From the NCBI GenBank assembly GCA_022393335.1, contig JAJEKB010020889.1:385135-449134 (forward strand): a stretch of 64,000 nt of DNA, given 5' to 3'. The translations under genes and the position numbers were made by a program. Positions 47,798 through 58,505 of this stretch are shown here, one piece after another. Under the pieces are notes generated by a model. That model worked only from the letters and a program-made list of their open reading frames with translations. It did no database searches and was not told the origin of the DNA. This DNA comes from Macrotrachela quadricornifera. Its lineage: Eukaryota > Rotifera > Eurotatoria > Philodinida > Philodinidae. Every line of letters starts with the position of its first letter. Positions within the stretch are counted from its first letter, which is position 1.

Positions 47798-48760
47798 ATG
47801 ATCTTATACAATAGTACATCTGAAATAGATTATAATATATCTTCATTGGAAACTATCACATCTCGTACTATTAAATTTATTATTTTACTCATCTTTCAAG
47901 TAATATCTATCTGTTGTTCATTTTATTTTTTATTTCATTTAATTACAAAACCAATACTTATTCGAACATTACAAAATCATTCTATTATTGCTCTTATTAT
48001 AATGAGTTTTTTTCAAACAATATCTGATTTACCAATGGTATTAGAATATTTACGAATAGGTCGAGCACCATCATTAACATTTTGTTTAATATGGAATTTT
48101 TTTGCATTATCAAATTATGCTGTTAGTATATGGACAATGACATGGACTTCACTTGAACGTCATTTTTTAATATTTCATGATTATCTTATTGCTACATATC
48201 GTGGGAAAATTTTCTTTCATTATATTCCATTGATTACTTTCTTAATTATTCCTTGGATGTATTATTTTATTCTTATTTTTTTTTATCCATGTAAAAATAC
48301 ATTTTATCAATCAATTCTTTTTTGTGGTTGGTGTTGTTATGTATATAATGAACAAATAGTTTTATTTAATTGGTTAACATTTGGTGTTATTCCAACATTT
48401 TCTATTACTTTTCTTAATCTATTATTAATTATTCGTGTTCTAATACAAAAACGACGTGTACAACAACGTATTAATTGGCGTCAAAATCGTCGTATGATTA
48501 TTCAATTAGTTACTATATCTTATCTTTATTTAATTTTTGATACACCAACAATTATTATTGGATTAATTCAATTAATTATACCAACATTTGGTAATAATAT
48601 TCAAATGTTATATTTATATTATACTGTTTATTTTTTACCTATTCTTATACCATATGTTTGTCTTAGTACATTTCGAGAAATATGGAACAATAAATGTATA
48701 CAAAATCAAATAGTTAGATATAATAGAAAAACAGAAACAATACATCAACTATGTGATTAA
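47798..48760 (+). CDS. 7TM receptor, bdelloid-type
   Basis: A single-exon protein of 320 residues with an N-terminal stretch bearing possible N-glycosylation sites (NST, NIS), then seven hydrophobic spans. TM3 ends SLERHFLIF, an ERH in place of DRY. A basic intracellular loop 3 (QKRRVQQRINWRQNRRM) precedes TM6, and PYVCLSTFREIW closes TM7 in place of NPxxY. Length and layout are those of lineage-specific rhodopsin-class receptors; the ligand cannot be guessed. Intact, extremely AT-rich. A decayed relative follows 280 bases downstream on the same strand, so this is a local receptor cluster. Confidence 0.85.
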   Translation: MILYNSTSEIDYNISSLETITSRTIKFIILLIFQVISICCSFYFLFHLITKPILIRTLQNHSIIALIIMSFFQTISDLPMVLEYLRIGRAPSLTFCLIWNFFALSNYAVSIWTMTWTSLERHFLIFHDYLIATYRGKIFFHYIPLITFLIIPWMYYFILIFFYPCKNTFYQSILFCGWCCYVYNEQIVLFNWLTFGVIPTFSITFLNLLLIIRVLIQKRRVQQRINWRQNRRMIIQLVTISYLYLIFDTPTIIIGLIQLIIPTFGNNIQMLYLYYTVYFLPILIPYVCLSTFREIWNNKCIQNQIVRYNRKTETIHQLCD

Positions 48761-49040
48761 ATGAATTTTCTATTTATTATATTCAATTCTAGGAAAAAAT
48801 AATATGCTACATGTCAATTTAATTGATGTTGACAATAATATAATGTTGTAAAAAAATATTTTGAAGAAATTTAATATTTAAGTATAATATATATTCATTA
48901 TTCCATTATAAGAAAAAAATACTTCGAAAATGAATATGTTTATAAATAATTTATAATTAGTAAAAAGAAAATTATTTAGAAGTTTTATATATGTATATAG
49001 TTAGTAGAATTTATAACATTTTCAATGAGCATATAGCCAA
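48761..49040. other. Spacer between receptor genes
   Basis: AT-rich sequence of about 280 bases; 3' flank of the intact receptor and 5' flank of the pseudogene. Confidence 0.4.
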
Positions 49041-49990
49041 ATGATAACAATCGATCAAAATTTCTTTATAATTATCGGAATACTTTTTACAGTTTTTGTC
49101 TTTATTATTATAATATTCTCATTGGCAATCGAAATGTCGATCAACAAGTAATCTTGCTACATGTAATTCTTGTGTTGCTTTACTTTTTTATGCTATAACA
49201 CTTTCAATTCAAATCCCATTTGGTATTCAAAATAATTCTCTTTATACAAATGATGAAATGAATACAATTTTTTGTAAAATACGTTCTTTTATATCAACAT
49301 ATGCTACTTTAATAAGAGCTTATTCATATTTAGTTATGGCAATATCTTCATTTTTTATTACTGTTCTTTATAAACATAGAATTCTTCTTTCATTTCGTGT
49401 TTATTGGATAATAATTATTCTTATTTGGATATTTACTGCTATTCGTACTATTTATACATTTTTCTCACTAATGGCTTTTATCTATGAACCTGAATCAGGT
49501 TTATGTTATCTCACAACAAAAAATTTTCTTACATCATTTATAATTGTATCTCTTGTTTTTCTTATAACAGTAGGTACAATGATTATTCTATATGGAATTA
49601 TACTTTGGTATATAACACGACAAAAACAAATTAATCCAAATAGTCAAAGTATATTACGAACAAAACGTAATATGAAAGTATTTCGAAAAATCTTTATTTT
49701 TATTGGTGGTACACCTTTTTCTCTTTGTATTATACTTCATCGAATAGGTCAAGCTCCATGGTCCTTTGTATGCTATTGTACATGTATTTATTGCATTTAG
49801 TGCTGCACTTGAATCAATAGTACTTTTATTTACAAACGAACAAGTGAAAACAATTTTACTTGTTAAATTTCGTAGACATCAAATAAATCCAACAAATGCC
49901 GTAACAATTACAAATACACATAGAAACGTACAAATTTTACCTTATCATCACAAAATACATATGATGGAACAATCACTGACAATTGATTAA
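49041..49990 (+). pseudogene. 7TM receptor pseudogene with at least two frameshifts
   Basis: The ATG at 49041 opens TM1 (NFFIIIGILFTVFVFIIIIF), the frame is lost near 49130 (NRNVDQQ in another frame) and regained as SNLATCNSCVALLFYAITLS, then stays open through 49258-49800 (TM3-TM6: IRAYSYLVMAISSFF, WIIIILIWIFTAIRTIY, RKIFIFIGGTPFSLC). A second shift near 49760 puts the end of the protein (HVFIAFSAALESIVLLFTNE plus tail) into the frame of 49766-49990. All seven segments remain, so decay is recent. Sequencing indels could mimic it. Confidence 0.75.
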
Positions 49991-50770
49991 CATTATATAA
50001 CTTAGATTTGTCTCATTAAATCTGTATATCATTCAGTTTGACTATTCATCTATTAAAAACTTATATGTTACTCATTGAGAATCATCAGGATGCGCATATA
50101 AATTTTTGACAGCTATGTTTTTCTTACTGAATTTTATTATATCTATTTTATCCTGAGACAATGAACATTTCGACCAATTAAAGATTTTTTAAAAATCACG
50201 TTAAAAAGCCTTGATATAAATCATATACTATTCTCCTAGTTTTGAAGAACATATGTGCGACTTATCCGTTGTTATGTCATTTATAACATTGTTGTGATTG
50301 AACATATATTAGAACTTAAATTGCGCAAGATGTCTAGAAGAATTCCATAAGATGCAGATCATTTGAGAAGAATATTTTCTGCAACAGTCGAATAACAGTT
50401 ACAACGATAGTGAGTGTTTATGAAAAGAGAGGTTGATTAGAGAGTGAGTAGCATCACTTATTTGTTGTCAAAAATATGCAAAAATATTGTAACTTGGTTC
50501 TAATATCCATAGGAAAAATGGATACTTTAAAAGGTGTCGCGTATTCTAGCAAATCCAATATATATCATATTTAAGTTGTCTAGAAATTGTATTGAAAGTT
50601 TGGTTCCGAGAAATACAACACGTATCTAAAATTAGTGCCTACATTTCGTCAGATTCTTTCTATCTATGTCCAAACCACCCTCTTTTAGACTGTTTTTTTC
50701 TGGATTACAGAAAGATTATATTATTTTCAACATCTGTATTCTGTATCAACGATCGAACGCATGTTATCAG
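49991..50770. other. Spacer, nothing recognised
   Basis: AT-rich; the ORF at 50592-50780 shows no family features. A possible splice acceptor (TTATCAG) immediately precedes the ATG at 50771, so an upstream exon may exist but was not identified. Confidence 0.35.
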
Positions 50771-51571
50771 ATGGCACTAGAAGAACTCAATAAAAAATTC
50801 CGTATTCAGTATGAAAACGCTCTTAATACTTGATGAAAAGGACAAGATTACCTCATCATTGGTACGGTTAATTCTGTTATACTTATTCGTCAAGAAACTG
50901 AGCTTGGATCGGAGACAACGATTTCAGAACTGTATAAAAATCTAAAGAATGTTGCACATATTCCAATTACGGTTTATCTTCTCATTAAAAATCGAGATCC
51001 AACGAATAACAATGCTTTAGAACAATACAAGCGACGACTAGACAATCCTGATTTACTCATTGGAATAGATTCAGAATTTAGTGAGCCAACTAAAAAAATT
51101 GTTGTAGAATCTCAAAAACTTCTTTCGGTGGCAATTAGCAATGAAGAACCGATTGATCAAAATGAATCAATAATCTTCTGTCAAAGTCTTGAGAAGGAGC
51201 TTTCCATTTTGATAGAAGCAGCTAGTCGTGATCAGCTACAATCAATGCATACAATCGTTCAAGGTTGGCTAACAATACATAAAATTGATAGACATAAAGC
51301 ACCACTAAAAGTGATCATTCTCTGTCCACGAACAGCTCGTCAAAACAATCTACAAATGACTTATTTTGAGCGTCTTTTTGGCGTAAATCGTGCACGAGAA
51401 TTTTTTTGCATGGAAGATATATTTCGTAAAGAAACGGCCATTAAAGCTTATTCAGCTTCGTTTTACGATGGAGAACTAGGTGAAGCGTTTTTCAATGATC
51501 CAAGTCGAATGTATCGCGATTTAATGATCAATGATCATGTCCGCGAATATATAAAAAAATTAATTCCTTGA
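50771..51571 (+). pseudogene. Unknown protein gene interrupted by tandem in-frame TGA codons
   Basis: The frame opens at 50771 (MALEELNKKFRIQYENALNT), meets TGA TGA at 50831-50836, then stays open for 245 codons to 51571 (KGQDYLIIGTVNSVILIRQE ... RLFGVNRAREFFCMEDIFRK ... REYIKKLIP). Composition is clearly protein-like and visibly less AT-rich than the receptors. A GTG at 51128 is not a credible start. No intron removing the two TGAs was convincing; the nearest GT..AG pairs are only about 35 bases long. Family not recognised. It may be a pseudogene or the 3' part of a gene with an unseen first exon beginning near 50837. Confidence 0.55.
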
Positions 51572-51837
51572 CTGACGTTATTCCTATTATCCTTTAACCG
51601 TGAAATAATAATTAAATTTTTTATTGTACACCTTTTCTTAAGAAGAAAATTTTAACGAGTCTATAAAATCTGTGTGCAAATAAAACTCATTCGATTGTCT
51701 GAGAATATCTTCTGAAGTTTAAAGAAATGTAATATTGAATTTTAGTTTTCAATTTATTTTCTGATTATTGAATAAAATCGAACGATTTAAATAAAAGTAA
51801 AAAAATAATTCAATTAAACTACATATTACATTAACTT
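51572..51837. other. Spacer between convergent relics
   Basis: AT-rich 3' flank with several AATAAA-like strings; no gene. Confidence 0.4.
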
Positions 51838-52147
51838 ACAAAATTTAGCTTTGATTTACAACGTTTTATATTATTTTTTGTTTGTATTAATTCTGGACGC
51901 TAAATTTTAATTGATTTTAAATAATAATCTAAAGCTAATTGAAATTCATTCTTAATTTCATATATAGTTCCAATATTATTTAGAATTGATGCAATTGATT
52001 TATGATTTGATGATGAAGATTTTTGTTGTATATCTAATGTAATTTGATAATTATATAATGCATTATCTCAATAATTCATATTCATATAGACAGTAGCCAA
52101 ATTTCCATATGAAGATGCTAAATCTGGATGATTATCTGGTAAAATTG
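51838..52147 (-). pseudogene. TPR-repeat fragment (kinesin-light-chain-like TPR)
   Basis: The reverse strand reads LPDNHPDLASSYGNLATVYM, then a stop, ALYNYQITLDIQQ, SIASILNNIGTIYEIKNEFQ, LALDYYLKSI, a stop, then a basic tail. The spacing of A/Y/L positions is that of two tetratricopeptide repeats of the class fused to ADP-ribosyltransferases and other bdelloid proteins. Two stops (TGA, TAG) and the lack of flanking domains make it a gene scrap. Confidence 0.7.
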
Positions 52148-53205
52148 ATCAACATCTATTTCCGTTTTCTTAAAGAAACAGTCGTATAGCGATAAATATC
52201 ACGCTTAGAAAGTCATCAATATTTGTCTTCCATTTCACTCAAGCAAGTCAAAGTTCAGGATTAGAAAACATGACATCCCAAATGACTGAATATGATCCGA
52301 TGTTTGTTATAAACTTGATCAAACTTAATCGAGGACATAAAATTCAAATTTGAGGTCTACTATTGATGACGATACAACGTCTAAATGTCTGGCCGACCAT
52401 TTAAGGATGGTCACTTTATAGGAGTGTATACTTTTGAAGCGCAATCAATATTTTTCATAACACCTATTTTTCGATTATTCAAGCATATTATGGTTCCTTT
52501 ACCCAGATTTTTTTTCAAAATCAAAATATTCGCGAATATTCCGTATCACAACTAGCTTAAACTTTTTAAATTCGATCTGATTTTAAAATAAAAGCGGAAA
52601 TCTCGGATTTAAATCCGAGAGTTATGTGTACTTCAAAAAGCGAATAAGACAGATGAGTCATCCAAGAATGTGTCTAATAGAGCCCGTCGGGTCCGGATCT
52701 GAAAATTTTAAGTTGATCTAGTCTAGGTAAGTTCTGAGTCTGTAAATTATTATTGATTAGAAAAACTATTCACTATACACAATAATTCTTGCTTTGATTT
52801 TCTTTAGTTTTTGCTTATTTTCTTCAGAAAACGATGAATTTATTTATGAATCAGTTAGGATGTTGTATTTATTACACCGGTACTCATTATGATCCTCTTT
52901 TACCTTTTCAAGATAGCCCTCAACAACTTCTACCATGCTTTGACTTAATTAACATGTGTTTATAAGATGAAATATAATTTGAAACAAGCTTTAATTAAAA
53001 GAGGAAATTTTTATTTATGCAGATAAATAACGTCTTCGGAACTAACTGCTCACCATGTTTTATCTGGCAAAAAAGAGGGCATCCGCACAGCCTAAGGGAC
53101 AGTTCCTTAGTGCGCTCAATGATGAATATTTTTTTAGACAGATTGTTAAAAATCAATCTATCGTGAACTTCACTTTTCAAGTACATAAAAAAATGTTGAC
53201 TCTAT
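52148..53205. other. Gene-poor stretch with a 43-codon ORF
   Basis: A short ORF at 52834-52965 (YYTGTHYDPLLPFQDSPQQ), preceded by an acceptor-like TTCTTCAG, looks more protein-like than chance but could not be assigned. The rest is AT-rich. The opposing ORFs at 52995-53261 overlap a repeat. Confidence 0.3.
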
Positions 53206-53535
53206 CGAGAACAAACGAATATCGCACAGACACACTGTTAAGGTATATGGCTTTTTCATGATTTTTCATAAGTGTGATATTGAATAAATATTAACTGCAG
53301 CATATCTATCCCTATTATTTTGCATCATTTTATAGCTCTTAACAAGTTCTATCTACTCTGAAAGAATTGGTATTGGTAATATGGAAAAGAAACAAATATC
53401 ACACTGACGCATTGTCAAGATATATGAGTTTTTCATAGTTTTTCGATACTGTCATACAGAGGAAATCTTGTCCGCAACCTATTTACCCCTATAACTTAGC
53501 GTCACTTTGCAGCCCATGAAATTCTCTATCTAATG
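53206..53535. repeat. Diverged direct repeat (~170-175 bp, two copies)
   Basis: ACAAACGAATATCGCACAGA, CACTGTTAAGGTATATGGCT and TTTTTCATGATTTTTCATA (about 53212-53270) recur as AACAAATATCACACTGACGC, ATTGTCAAGATATATGAG and TTTTTCATAGTTTTTCGATA (about 53390-53450). Downstream phrases (ATCTATCCCTATTATTTTGC / ATTTACCCCTATAACTTAGC) keep the same order. Confidence 0.6.
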
Positions 53536-54540
53536 GTATATGATAGTTGAAGTTTCGTTTTCATTATGATAAATCTTTTCTTTGAAAAAAATTAAAAAAC
53601 CGTGCAATTTGCTCAGGGTATAGCTAGTTTTCATAATAATCCCCCAGTATAAATAGCTATCGAGTTGGGATTTTTTCCATTTTATAATTCTTTTTAGTTG
53701 CGACAAAACCGTGTATCTAGAACAGCCCAAAACCGTTAGTCACCTGAGATATATTTAGGCACACTGGCCTCAGGATACGGATTTTGTGCATTTCGGGACC
53801 TGTTTAAGCAACTTTCGCTAGAAAAGCTACGGTTTCATTCAAAATTAATATCATATTCGGAATCAGCATTAAAAACTGAGTCGATTCATATATATTTTAA
53901 ATAGTTCTGAGAAAAAAATTATTTTTTGAAAAAATCCCTGTACCTCCTCTCAGGGATGGTCTGGTGAATAATGACAATTTTTTCGATAACTCAGTCATCT
54001 CTTGACAGATCCTTCTCATTTTCGAACTCGACCGAGATATTGATGAGACAATTGTGTGCACAAAATTTCAGCTCAATCGAATGTAATTGTGAAGAGTTAT
54101 CGTGTAAACGGCCGGACGGACACACTGACCGATTCTATATGTGTACTCACTTTTTGAGTACACAAAAATAAGTTTCTACGTGCTCTATCTGTATTTTTGT
54201 GACAATTTTTTCACTAGACGATACATCAAAATCTTCTCTATGATCTGAGAGTATTTGAAACATTTTTATGAAAAAATCCAGATTCCAAGCAAATCTTTTT
54301 TGGAGAACTGTAGAGTAAAAAATTCAACTGAAACATACCCTTCGGAAAAAGTTAATTAACTAACTGTTAAAATTTCAAAAAAAAACCTAAAAATCAGATT
54401 TAAATACCATTTAAATGACATTTCTGACTACTACTCATTCACCGTTTTGTTTTGCAGCCTAACAACTATATATACAAGTGTTTTTTTTTCTCATTTCATG
54501 CGCATTTTCTGAGAACGATTTCAGAGATTTACCAGCAAAA
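53536..54540. other. Repeat-derived spacer
   Basis: No gene. At 54100-54170 the phrase AAACGGCCGGACGGACACAC followed by the short inverted pair GTGTACTCA / TGAGTACAC resembles the end of an interspersed element; TGAGTACA..ACTCAAAAA also occurs in the palindrome at 62922-63541. Confidence 0.35.
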
Positions 54541-54656
54541 CTAGGAATGATCCAAATAAAATCGCGCGACTAGAAATGATCCTAATGAGATCGAGAAACT
54601 AGAAATGATCCTAGTGAAATCGAGAGACTAGGAAACATCCTAGTACAATTCTAGCG
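54541..54656. repeat. 29-bp tandem repeat, four units
   Basis: Units start with CTAG at 54541, 54570, 54599 and 54628 and follow CTAGAAATGATCCTARTGA plus GATCGAGA with few changes. Confidence 0.85.
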
Positions 54657-54699
54657 AAAGACACACAGAAATCCTCTAGTGCTGCGTGAGGAAATCCCA

Positions 54700-55075
54700 A
54701 TGAAACCCTGTAGGAATCATAGAAATTCTTAGGAATTTCTTAAGGAAATCCTACTGAAATCATATGGACTTCCTGGAGATCCTTGAATAATACTCAAGGA
54801 AATCCAAGAAATCTTTGAGAAAATCCAAAAAATCCTTGAGGAAATCCAAAAAATACTTGAGGAAATCTAAGAAATATTAGAGAAATTCTAAGGGGGAATT
54901 CTAACAATTTATGAGAAATTTTGAACGAAATCCTGGAAATTTATTCAGAAATTCTTAAATTTATGGATAAATGGTAAGCGAAATCCTTTAGGAATCCATC
55001 AGGAAATCTGAGAAATACTAAGTGAAATGTTGAACAATTTTTCTGAATAATCATGGGAAAATACCTAAAGAATCA
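54700..55075. repeat. Degenerate short-period array (GAAATCC phrase)
   Basis: GGAAATCCAARAAATMCTTGA-type phrases recur roughly every 20-26 bases and fade rightward. Adjacent to the 29-bp array and possibly derived from it. Confidence 0.6.
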
Positions 55076-55752
55076 CTTTCATCAGAAATAGAATTTATGA
55101 TAAGTTTAATAATGGACTTTGCAGAAGAAATGCTAAAAAGAGTATAGGAAATCTAGTAGGTTTTTAAGAATAGGATACGTTGTGATTTCCAGCGGTTTAC
55201 GGTTTCGGTCCCGCCGTTTCCGGTGGTTTACGCTGTGATTTCGATGATATTCTGTGGGATATTGAATTCTTCCAGCTTTTTCCGATTGCTGGAATTCAAA
55301 GGATTTGAACGGTTCTGGTACGGAGAAATTCCGGCGGGAATACTGCTTCCATATTCCGTGATTTTTTCCTGCAGGTTCCGGCCACTGGAACGATCGACCT
55401 GGGTTCATATTCGTTATCTATATGTTATTTATGTATTAGTATAGTCTGAAGAAGAATATTCGAAACACGTTCCTAATATTATCGTGTTTGTTTTGTATTC
55501 AAATAAATCTATGTACGTTTTCTTTTTCTTAATTCCTCAGATTTATTAATCTATTCAAATTTCATTCTCGGATAAGTTTCTGAGCATAATCTATCTATAC
55601 TATCCATAAAGAGTAGATTTGAAATCATCAATAAGTTACATTGAATAAATAGTTCAAGCTTCATCAACAATTGAATTGACGAATTGAATCGACTCACATA
55701 TCAAAAAAGAAAAAACAATTTGATTCCTAAAATCCTTCTTAAAAGTCCTTAT
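55076..55752. other. Unclassified, includes a GC-richer patch
   Basis: At 55180-55400 the sequence is noticeably richer in CG dinucleotides (CGGTTTACGGTTTCGGTCCC, CCGGTGGTTTACGC). Its opposing ORFs (55133-55408, 55223-55444) look like translated repeat, not protein. Remaining bases are AT-rich. Confidence 0.35.
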
Positions 55753-56708
55753 ATACTGTGGGAGCGAATTGAATTTCTCCCCTTCGTATTTTTGAGTTTT
55801 TATCACTATAGTTCTTTTTTTTTTACCTAATATATATTGTGAGAAAGCCCAGAATACGCTGCATCTTTTGGTGTATTAAGTTTGAGCATTAAATACAATT
55901 AGAAGTATAAAAAATGTGTTAGAAGAAAATCTAACATTTTTTTTTACTACATGATGTTCATAATAATGTGACATACTCTATTTCAGCTTCGGTAAATGAT
56001 AGAATGTTGCATTTTTTTCAAAAGATGCCTCATGAAAAGCTCTATAAAAAGAATATGATTAAAATCATATTCCTGTTCTAATGGTTCTTCCTATAGTCAA
56101 AAATGCACAACCTTCATGATAGTGTCGGTTTCTGTCATATTGAAAATGTTAAGAATACTTTTTGTTTTGCATGTATGGTAACGTTAGAAAATGATAGAAT
56201 ATTGACTTTGGTTTTAAAAGACGCGCCGTTCAAAGTTGCACAAAAGCTGTATTAGGATAATTCCTATAGAGTATCAGAAATGTCTTCCAAGCATTTTCAA
56301 TATGACGGAAACTGATACTGTGATATAGGCTGTTTATTTTGAGTATGAGAAAGACCATTAGAACAGCCGAAAATGATTTTAATCATACCCTTTTTAAAGA
56401 GCTTTTCATGGGGCATCTTTTGAAAAAAAAATGTAACAATCTATCATTTACCTAAGCAGAAATATGTCCAAAATAAAGTATATTACAACATTATGGACAC
56501 CTATTTTTGTAATAAAAAAAATGTTAGATTTTCTTCAAATACATATTTTATACTTCAAATTGTATTTGATGCTCAAACTAAACACGCCAAAAGATGCAGC
56601 GTATTCTGAACTTTCTCAAGATATATAGCAGGTCAAAAAATAAAAGAACTATAGTGATAAAAACTCAAAAATAAGAAGAAAAGGGAATTCAATTCGCCTC
56701 CACAGTAT
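55753..56708. mobile_element. Foldback element (~956 bp)
   Basis: Left ATACTGTGGGAGCGAATTGA mirrors right TCAATTCGCCTCCACAGTAT; CACTATAGTTCTTTT mirrors AAAAGAACTATAGTG; GAATACGCTGCATCTTTTGG mirrors CCAAAAGATGCAGCGTATTC. Arms run several hundred bases towards a centre near 56230. Shared phrase copies (AAAAGATGCCTCATGAAAAG and its inverse) lie at about 56021 and 56397. No ORF. Confidence 0.82.
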
Positions 56709-57219
56709 TTCATTAGTTATTTTTCATTGTACAACTGATTTTTCTATTCGAAAAAAATAAGGACTATGTTGAATAAATATACAGGTTGATTTTTTGTCTT
56801 GCATCGAGCAAAGAATCGAAAGAAAAGATAAAACTGTATAATGAAGCGTGATGAAAAAAAAACGTGTATGAAAAATATTCACCCATATCTATCTCGTCAT
56901 GGTATGTATGAAATAGCACGGTTGACTGATTCACGTAAATAAACATTACTTGGAAAAAAACCAAGTAACTTCAGTGAATATAAATACGTAAGATAACTTG
57001 ATTCTAACATACATAAAAACAACATCAATATATTGCAGTGTTAATCTTTGTCGTAAGTATATCTAGTTATTTATATACTGATTCTCCTATGTAATGCGAC
57101 ACATCATACATAACTATTTATTTCAGAATTCGAAATAAATGTTTGTATCACGTTGTACAGTAAACTCAGAAATGTAAGAAAATATACTTTATTATTCGGA
57201 AGATTGCTTCGAAATATCT
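56709..57219. other. Spacer, nothing recognised
   Basis: AT-rich; the ORF at 56764-56964 has no support. Confidence 0.4.
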
Positions 57220-57404
57220 TTAAAATGTATATGTTGCAGTAGAAATTATAATTCAGTAGAATTTAAAATTCTGCTAGTAGAAATTAAAATTTTAATTTTT
57301 CCTGTAGTAGAATTTTAAATAGCCATATAGGAAAAATTAAAATTTTAATTTCTACTAGTAGAATTTTAGTAGAATTTTAATTTCTACTGCAACATATACA
57401 TTAA
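57220..57404. mobile_element. Small palindromic MITE (~185 bp)
   Basis: ATGTATATGTTGCAGTAGAA (left) mirrors TTCTACTGCAACATATACAT (right); inside, AAATTAAAATTTTAATTT occurs twice, around a centre near 57310. Termini are nearly identical. Confidence 0.75.
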
Positions 57405-58189
57405 GCATTAATTGCAATTTTCTCCATTGAAATGTATTTTATTTTGCTTTGAAACTACGTATGCATCCCAATGTGAAGTTTCAACCTTCGCTATCAAATG
57501 TTGTTTAAATTGTTGTATGATTTTTCTGTAGGAAACAGAAGAAACATTATTCCTTTTATCTACGTGAAGTTATTCTGAAAATAATACTAGATCAGTATGC
57601 CTGTAATAACATTACGAAAAGATCTTATTTTTAATTTCAGTAACCCACTTATGGGATATCAATGAAAACGGAATAGTAGATAGTGATTGACTTTTGACAA
57701 TTATTGAAATGTGGTACTTTTTTCTCAAAAATATCACACGCTGAACAGGATAAATGTAACGCTATTACGAAAATCTCTTTTTTGGCACAATTTTTGTTTA
57801 TATAATAGATCAGTAAGTACGATAATACGAGTATGAGATAAGTAATCGTTGTATTGCTGATGGAAAACGAAACTTGTATAAAATTGACGTTTCTTTTGAA
57901 TCGGAATTGTATCGGAATCGTCATGCTTTGGTTCAGAGTCGAGATTGAAATTGCCCGTTTCTTGGAAAAAAACATCTATGGTTTCTTTTGGTTAGACCTA
58001 GTTACACATAGTGCTAAAATGTATTAAAAAATATAGAATTATTATGATTAACAAATAATTCAAAGATTATATATCAAATACTAAACTAATCCTTAAAAAA
58101 TCGGAATGTGCATATATTCATCTTTCAAAAATCTAAAAATGCCAAAAAGCATGTAGTATTTAACTAAAAACTGAATAACAGTTCTTTCA
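57405..58189. other. Spacer, nothing recognised
   Basis: AT-rich. The 108-codon minus ORF at 57649-57975 has one hydrophobic stretch (TTITYLILVLSYLLIYYI) but no family traits and is treated as chance. Confidence 0.35.
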
Positions 58190-58505
58190 AGATAAATTTG
58201 AAAAACTTCCGAAGAGTATTCATAAATAAGTCCTATGAACATTTAAGAACCATTTTTAAATGCACCTTAAAAATCTCTAAAAGCCACTCTTAGATAAACC
58301 TAAAAGAATCTCTGGAAATCATTTCTAGATAAACTTTAAAACTCCTTAAAAACTGTTCTTCGGTGAGCTTGAAAAATCTTCGAGAGCCATGATTAAATGA
58401 ACTTGAAAACCTCTACAAATTATCTTTAGATAAACTTTGAAATCTCGCAAAAACCACTATCTAGAAAACCTGAAAGCTCTAAAGAACTGCTTTCAGAACA
58501 GTTTT
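58190..58505. repeat. ~34-bp degenerate tandem array, about nine units
   Basis: Units of the form CTTGAAAAACTCTACAAA followed by CCATCTTTAGATAAA recur every 34 or so bases, with substitutions but steady period. Confidence 0.7.

Noticed and set aside
50821..50940. An alternative frame through the tandem TGA region (LILDEKDK...)
   Set aside because: It ends soon and lacks protein-like composition compared with the main frame.
54541..54656. CRISPR-like array
   Set aside because: 29-bp units are contiguous with no spacers and the DNA is nuclear eukaryotic.
55133..55444. Opposing ORFs in the GC-richer patch
   Set aside because: Arg/Pro-rich repeat-like translation on both strands and no family similarity.
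57649..57975. 108-codon minus ORF with a hydrophobic stretch
   Set aside because: No family, no conserved pattern, AT-rich composition; expected by chance in this much non-coding DNA.
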